From Virgibacillus doumboii (GTDB taxonomy: Bacteria > Bacillota > Bacilli > Bacillales > Amphibacillaceae): 64,000 nucleotides of DNA. Below are positions 59,508 to 64,000 of this stretch, one piece after another (position 1 is the first letter of the stretch; each line of letters opens with the position of its first letter). The notes under the pieces are model-generated. The model had not been told where the DNA came from and searched no databases. It was given only the letters and a program-made list of their open reading frames with translations. The stretch covers positions 2,170,001-2,234,000 of the forward strand of contig NZ_CADCWQ010000001.1 in the NCBI RefSeq assembly GCF_902806455.1, written 5' to 3'. The position numbers and the translations under genes were made by a program.

Positions 59508-60081
59508 CTTTTTCACCACCACTGCTGGATCTAATCTGCCCGAGTATGGATTTTTGTTTGCGTAAATTATTTAGTCCATACTTAATCAGCGACTTTACAG
59601 ATCCCAACGGCCTGTTCATGACATTTGATATTTCCTTATGCGTTTTTTCCTGAAAATAAGATCTGTAAATTGCCTCTTGCTGTTCTTTCGGTATATGTTT
59701 AAGGGCTTCGATGACGGTATCCCTCTCCAAATGATAAAGAAATTGTTTATCAGCACCCTTTTCCTGTCCAAGCAGTAATTCACCCATATTATTTTGGAGA
59801 ATCGGTTTCTTCTTACGCAGACGATCGAGTGCCCTCGTTTTAGTCTTGATTGCCAGCCAGGCTTCCACACTGCCTTTTGACTTCTGATATTGATCTGCCT
59901 TTTGATAGACTTCCAGAAACACATCATGACAAATATCTTCTGCCTCTGTTTTATTCCCGGTCATATGCAAAGCAATTTTAAAAACAAATGCAATATGTTT
60001 TTCATAGAACAGATCAAATGAATGGCGGGAACCCATGGCAATTCTCTCTAACAGTTGGATACTATTGCCAATTCCATCCAT
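59497..60081 (-). CDS. ECF sigma factor, SigK-like
   Basis: A 194-residue ECF sigma factor starting at ATG 60081 (MDGIGNSIQLLERIAMGSRH) with AGGAGG nine bases before. Region 2 has FDLFYEKHIAFVFKIALHMTGNKTEAEDICHDVFLEVYQKA; region 4 has LKHIPKEQQEAIYRSYFQEKTHKEISNVMNRPLGSVKSLIKYGLNNLRK. It is of the anti-sigma-K-partner type, not the sporulation SigK. It is divergent from the NEW3/ABC operon, a likely target. Confidence 0.88.
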   Translation of the reverse strand: MDGIGNSIQLLERIAMGSRHSFDLFYEKHIAFVFKIALHMTGNKTEAEDICHDVFLEVYQKADQYQKSKGSVEAWLAIKTKTRALDRLRKKKPILQNNMGELLLGQEKGADKQFLYHLERDTVIEALKHIPKEQQEAIYRSYFQEKTHKEISNVMNRPLGSVKSLIKYGLNNLRKQKSILGQIRSSSGGEKDGI

Positions 60082-60109
60082 GTCATTTTTCCTCCTCAGC
60101 CTCTTACAT

Positions 60110-60129
60110 TTGATAATAAATTTTATCAA
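60110..60129. promoter_or_regulatory. Inverted repeat between the sigma gene and the NEW3/ABC operon
   Basis: TTGATAA (60110-60116) and TTATCAA (60123-60129) are exact complements six bases apart. They lie in the 127-base space between divergent genes and could be a shared operator. No clear promoter for either side could be fixed by eye. Confidence 0.4.
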
Positions 60130-60208
60130 TTTTTTCGAAATCTAACAAATCCAAAAAAACATATTGTTCGTAACATGTATGTAAAAAAACAAACAGGAGG
60201 TCAATGTA

Positions 60209-61369
60209 ATGTTCAGAAAAATCTTATCTATCCTTTCACTGATAGTTCTTCTATTCAGTACAATACCGTTGGGAAATCAATCCCATGCAGCTGGTGGAGT
60301 CACCCTGTTCACTCCATATACCGGTTTATCGGTAACACCCGGGGAAACGATCACTTATCAGGTTGATGTCATGAACAGTGGCTCATCCATCCAAAACCTC
60401 ACATTTTCTGTGGAAGGTTTACCAAAAGGCTGGAGCAAAACAATTACTGCAAATGGCCAGGATATCCAGCAGCTATCCGTTAAACCAAACGGACAACAGC
60501 AAATCACTCTTGAAGTGACTGTACCACTTGAAGTGAAAAAAGATGATTATAACTTTACATTAATTGCTGATGGTGACGGAGATGGCTATGCAGAACTTCC
60601 ATTCCTTACTACCGTATCCGAAAAAGGCACATTTAAAACGGAGTTGACAACCGAACAGCCTAATATGGAAGGACATGCAGATTCAACGTTTACGTATACT
60701 GCAACAATCAATAACCGTACGGCTGAAAAACAAAATTATGCACTAAGTTCCGGTGCACCTAAAGGATGGGGAGTTACCTTCAAGGCTGATAGTAAATCAG
60801 TTACGTCGGTATCCTTGGAACCAAACGCCTCCAAGGATATCACAGTCGAAGTTACACCACCTAAAAACGTTAAAGCAGAGACGTACCAGATACCAATTGC
60901 TGCATCAGCAGGAGATACCTCGTCAAAATTGAATCTTGAGGCCGTTATAACAGGATCGTACAGTATTAAATTAACCACTCCTTCAGGCAAGTTGAGTACG
61001 GATGTTTCAGCAGGTGGAGAAAAAGTTGTCGATCTTGTTGTCAAAAACAATGGTACAGCAGATCTTACCGATGTAAGTCTCAGTTCGTCCACACCACCTG
61101 ATTGGGATGTGAAATTTGATAAAAGTTCAATTGCAACTATTAAAGCCGGCGATCAGGCTAAAGTAAAAGCAACAGTAACGGCCCCGGACGATTCCATTGC
61201 TGGTGATTATGTAACAACATTCACTGCGGAAACAGCTCAAGTATCATCAGATGCCAATTTCCGTGTATCAGTGGAAACATCAACACTCTGGGGATTCATC
61301 GGAGTTCTTATCATTCTGGCAGTTATAGGCGGGTTGTATTACATTTTCAGAAAATATGGGAGGAGATAA
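60209..61369 (+). CDS. NEW3-domain membrane-anchored surface protein
   Basis: A 386-residue exported protein: signal peptide (about 1-28, ending SHAAGG), three NEW3/CARDB-like immunoglobulin-type domains (about 30-130, 135-240, 245-355) and a C-terminal membrane helix (360-381, WGFIGVLIILAVIGGLYYIF) with a basic end. Repeat text such as GLPKGWS, GAPKGWGVTF and STPPDWDVKF marks each domain. An AGGAGG site precedes the ATG. The ABC ATPase begins three bases later. It may sense or present a substrate for the transporter. Confidence 0.85.
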   Translation: MFRKILSILSLIVLLFSTIPLGNQSHAAGGVTLFTPYTGLSVTPGETITYQVDVMNSGSSIQNLTFSVEGLPKGWSKTITANGQDIQQLSVKPNGQQQITLEVTVPLEVKKDDYNFTLIADGDGDGYAELPFLTTVSEKGTFKTELTTEQPNMEGHADSTFTYTATINNRTAEKQNYALSSGAPKGWGVTFKADSKSVTSVSLEPNASKDITVEVTPPKNVKAETYQIPIAASAGDTSSKLNLEAVITGSYSIKLTTPSGKLSTDVSAGGEKVVDLVVKNNGTADLTDVSLSSSTPPDWDVKFDKSSIATIKAGDQAKVKATVTAPDDSIAGDYVTTFTAETAQVSSDANFRVSVETSTLWGFIGVLIILAVIGGLYYIFRKYGRR

Positions 61370-61372
61370 CAT

Positions 61373-62326
61373 ATGGCACAGCCGATTATTGAGCTGAACA
61401 ACATAGCAAAACAATACGATAATCAGTATGCGGTTGATCATTTATCTCTATCCATCAAAAAAGGAGAAATATACGGGTTGCTGGGCCCAAACGGCGCGGG
61501 TAAAACAACTGCAATCCTGACTATGCTCGGTTTAAGTGAACCGACAACCGGAAAGGTTATCGTCTGTGGCATCAATTCTACCCGCCAGCCAATTGAAGTA
61601 AAACGAAAGGTCGGCTATCTTCCCGATGACCTTGGATTTTATCAGCGTATGACCGGACTTGAAAACCTGTTGTTCACAGCAGAAATGAACAACATCCAAA
61701 AAGAAAAGGCTGAAGAACGAGCCAACTATTTACTGCAGAAAGTCAATTTGATTGAATCCGCAGATAAAAAAACAGGAAAATATTCACGCGGGATGAAACA
61801 GCGTCTTGGACTTGCTGATGTTTTGATGAAGAATCCTGAAGTGATTATTCTCGACGAACCAACATTAGGGATCGACCCTGAAGGTGTCCGTGATCTCCTG
61901 AAACTCATCAAAGACTTGAACGAGCAGGAAAATATCACTGTGCTGCTGTCATCGCACCACTTACATCAGGTCCAGCAAATATGTGACAGAGCAGGAATAT
62001 TTGTTAAGGGTAAACTTCTGGCGGAAGGAAATCTGGAAAGCCTGGCAAAACAGTTATTTGTAAAAGATACATTTGTCATAACAGTTTCAGCAAATCCGAT
62101 TAATGAAGCTATCATCGAAAAGATCCAATCAATCAATGGTGTTAACAAGGTGGAAGATGTACAATCATACCTTGAAGTGTACTGCACCAAAGATGTAACA
62201 GCACAAATCAGTAAAATAGTTGTCGAGTCAGGCAGCGCACTCCGTCAAATCAACAACAAAAACTTTGGTCTTGATGAAATTTATCATCGTTACTTTGAAG
62301 GGCGTGAGCTTCATGAATCTGTCTAG
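61373..62326 (+). CDS. ABC transporter ATPase (ABC-2 type)
   Basis: A 317-residue ATPase: Walker A GPNGAGKTTAIL near 38-49, Q-loop GYLPDDLGFYQRMTG, signature YSRGMKQRLG, Walker B VIILDEPTLGIDPEG and H-loop LLSSHHLHQVQ. The signature reads SRGMKQR in place of SGGQ, as in CcmA/NatA-type ATPases. A C-terminal regulatory domain follows (about 220-317). It starts three bases after the NEW3 gene and overlaps the permease by 14 bases. Confidence 0.93.
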   Translation: MAQPIIELNNIAKQYDNQYAVDHLSLSIKKGEIYGLLGPNGAGKTTAILTMLGLSEPTTGKVIVCGINSTRQPIEVKRKVGYLPDDLGFYQRMTGLENLLFTAEMNNIQKEKAEERANYLLQKVNLIESADKKTGKYSRGMKQRLGLADVLMKNPEVIILDEPTLGIDPEGVRDLLKLIKDLNEQENITVLLSSHHLHQVQQICDRAGIFVKGKLLAEGNLESLAKQLFVKDTFVITVSANPINEAIIEKIQSINGVNKVEDVQSYLEVYCTKDVTAQISKIVVESGSALRQINNKNFGLDEIYHRYFEGRELHESV

Positions 62327-63350
62327 CCGACTAAATAAATTCATCCCGGCATTATCGGGAAAAAAAGAAGAAAAAGCTAATATGAATCGGAATGCTTTTT
62401 ATGCCCTTGTCAGAAAAGAATTCACTGACAATATCAAAAGCTGGCGGATCATTATCCTGCTGGCAATTATATTGCTTACCTGTTTTGGTTCCCTTTATAC
62501 AGCAGTTACGACTATTCAGGATGCGATTGAAAAAGCGGATGATGCCCAGCGCGTCGGCAAGGACTCCTATCTGTTCCTGAAGCTGTTTACTGTATCAGAT
62601 GGGACACTTCCGAACTTTGTAACCTTTGTAACGTTTCTTGGTCCATTACTGGGCATTGCACTTGGTTTTGACGCCATCAATTCAGAACGCAGTAAAGGCA
62701 CGCTCAGCAGACTGATGTCGCAGCCCATTCCCCGCGACTATGTCATTAACGCGAAATTTGTTGCGGCACTGCTGCTGAACGTTGTATTGTTCTTTTCACT
62801 CGGATTTCTGGTCATGGCATTTGGAATTCTAATCTTGGGCGTACCACCAACATTTGAGGAGTTTGCCAGGGTATTCTGTTTTCTGATTCTGTGTATCACC
62901 TATATTGCTTTCTGGCTTAATTTGGGAATTCTGTTTTCCGTATTATTCCGCCAGGCTGCAACGTCTGCACTGTCAAGTATTGCTGTATGGCTCTTTTTCA
63001 GTGTATTTTATAATATGATTGTCAAAGTTATATCAAAATCCATGCTTAATCCCGCTAACATTACAAGTGTGGATCAGGCAATCAGTAAACAGGAAACCGT
63101 TCTGAATATTAACCGGCTGTCACCAAATTACCTGTTTACCGAATCGACGACAACCCTGCTTTCACCCGCGGTACGAAGCCTTGGTCCGCTGACGACAAGA
63201 CAGACAGCAGGAGCAATACCAAGCCCCCTGCCGCTTGATCAAAGCTTACTTCTGATCTGGCCGCAGCTTACCGGACTGATAGCAGGAACAATTATATGTT
63301 TTGCCGTTTCCTATTTATTGTTTATGCGCCAGGAAATCCGGTCAAATTAA
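62313..63350 (+). CDS. ABC-2 type permease
   Basis: A 345-residue permease starting at ATG 62313 (MNLSSRLNKFIPALSG). A first helix at about 45-67 (SWRIIILLAIILLTCFGSLYTA) is followed by a large loop and five helices. SERSKGTLSRLMSQPIPRDYVINAKF is the typical coupling region of ABC-2 (NatB-like) permeases. A GLPRG-like outer loop near 275-310 is Ser/Thr/Pro-rich. With the ATPase and NEW3 protein it forms an exporter of unknown substrate. A strong terminator follows. Confidence 0.9.
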   Translation: MNLSSRLNKFIPALSGKKEEKANMNRNAFYALVRKEFTDNIKSWRIIILLAIILLTCFGSLYTAVTTIQDAIEKADDAQRVGKDSYLFLKLFTVSDGTLPNFVTFVTFLGPLLGIALGFDAINSERSKGTLSRLMSQPIPRDYVINAKFVAALLLNVVLFFSLGFLVMAFGILILGVPPTFEEFARVFCFLILCITYIAFWLNLGILFSVLFRQAATSALSSIAVWLFFSVFYNMIVKVISKSMLNPANITSVDQAISKQETVLNINRLSPNYLFTESTTTLLSPAVRSLGPLTTRQTAGAIPSPLPLDQSLLLIWPQLTGLIAGTIICFAVSYLLFMRQEIRSN

Positions 63351-63357
63351 CCAATGC

Positions 63358-63392
63358 ATCGCGCGACTACTTTTGTAGTCGCGCGATTTTTT
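63358..63392 (+). terminator. Strong terminator of the NEW3/ABC operon
   Basis: ATCGCGCGACTAC (63358-63370) and GTAGTCGCGCGAT (63375-63387) form a perfect 13-bp stem with a TTTT loop, followed by TTTTTTG. Confidence 0.95.
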
Positions 63393-63599
63393 GTGCATTT
63401 TGATATTTCTGGTTTGTGAATTAGCTTGCTATGACGTTCTTTAAAATTAATGTGCGATTCAAAAAAATTTCAATTATTGCACATTTAAATGAACACATAA
63501 GCCTTGAAAGAATTACACTAAACGAGTTGACTTTAGATTAATGGTTCATTATTTTATCAACGTATTTGAAAGATAATGCGCAGTAACTTGAAAGTTCTT

Positions 63600-63835
63600 T
63601 ATACCCGCCGTCCAGTATCGCTCCGGGCGGATGCTTTCCGCGGGCACGGTCTCAGCCTCCTCGAGAAGGGTGCTCGTCGTGTTGCGAGTGTTTTCAGAGA
63701 AGCAGCACTCCTCGCAACTCGTAGCATATTCGGTGGATGTTTCGCTCGTCACTCTGCGGGGTCTTCGGACTAGTGCTCTACCCGCAGAAGTCACCTCCCT
63801 CCGCTCACCCGGACTAGTGAAGTGGTGTCATGTAT
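63600..63835. repeat. G+C-rich dispersed repeat of a second type
   Basis: The stretch with CTCCGGGCGGATGCTTTCCG, CGGGCACGGTCTCAGCCTCC and GCTCTACCCGCAGAAGTC is much richer in G+C than its surroundings. It has the look of the dispersed intergenic repeats of Bacillaceae. Two short ORFs in it are antisense to each other and have no ribosome binding site. From 63393 to 63599 the DNA is AT-rich with a small AATGTGC/GCACATT inverted repeat. Confidence 0.65.
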
Positions 63836-63890
63836 TTTTTAACACGATTCCTACTCCAACTAATAGTTCACTAAAAGTGAAACCAGCGAA

Positions 63891-64000
63891 GGAAATACAC
63901 GGAGACTCCTGTGGGAGCAGAGGCCTAGGTGAGACCACTGAGTGCGCCAGCACGAAGGGGGCTCATCAGCCGCCCACGGAAAGCGGAGTGTATTTCCGCA
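63891..64000. repeat. Palindromic dispersed element, copy 4 (short form, reaches window edge)
   Basis: Inner arms GGAAATACAC (63891-63900) and GTGTATTTCC (63988-63997) are exact complements. The interior has GGAGACTCCTGTGGGAGC, CTAGGTGAGACC, CTCATCAGCCGCCCACGG. It matches copies 2 and 3 in order and spacing and lacks the long-form insert. Confidence 0.85.

Noticed and set aside
63549..63794. Two overlapping antisense ORFs near the right end
   Set aside because: They lie in a G+C-rich dispersed repeat, are open on both strands, and have no ribosome binding site.
1..64000. rRNA, tRNA, insertion sequences
   Set aside because: No rRNA-like blocks, no cloverleaf with a GGTTCRANYCC arm, and no transposase frame was seen by eye.

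Overview
The window comes from an endospore-forming, low-G+C Gram-positive rod of the family Bacillaceae. Protein styles and gene neighbourhoods suggest a moderately halophilic genus close to Virgibacillus, Lentibacillus or Oceanobacillus. The support is SpoVA proteins, a GerA-type germinant receptor, SpoVIF, four YjcZ-type spore peptides, YppG and YozQ-like proteins, strong AGGAGG ribosome binding sites, and operons also known from Bacillus subtilis (yndGHJ, yrhDE, yfhC/yfiY type). No rRNA, tRNA, CRISPR array, transposase or complete prophage was found.

Layout. 0-2.4 kb: end of a spoVAD-spoVAEb-DUF1657-DUF421 operon resembling the spoVA2mob heat-resistance operon. 2.4-8 kb: secreted nuclease; oxidoreductase; a cstA / small CC-ending protein / Get3-like ATPase group. 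8-12.4 kb: cytosolic formate dehydrogenase operon (fdhD, catalytic subunit, DUF1641) behind a candidate CcpA site. 12.9-17 kb: glutamate dehydrogenase, a secondary transporter whose ribosome binding site lies inside a leader hairpin, a zinc-ribbon microprotein, and thiT under a TPP riboswitch. 17-24 kb: FtsX-type ABC exporter with two unusual C-terminal domains, and a holin-amidase pair whose amidase appears to start at ACG. 24-32 kb: YceI, aconitase, and a Fur-controlled siderophore uptake operon with a nitroreductase. 32-40 kb: VanW protein, NDH-2 with a 33-residue companion, AlkA glycosylase, dehydrogenases. 40-44 kb: gerA-type operon with a sigma-G promoter. 44-53.8 kb: ECF sigma/DUF4179 anti-sigma pair, D,D-carboxypeptidase, yndGHJ, diguanylate cyclase. 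53.9-58.7 kb: island of small spore proteins. 58.7-63.4 kb: second ECF sigma/anti-sigma pair divergent from a NEW3-protein/ABC transporter operon.

The most striking feature is in the intergenic DNA. Eight tandem arrays sit between genes. Five have a 20-21-nt period and three have a period of about 52 nt built from 10-7-10 hairpin units whose arms change together between loci. Separately, four copies of a larger palindromic element occur, with terminal arms that differ in sequence but stay complementary. None of these arrays encodes a credible protein.
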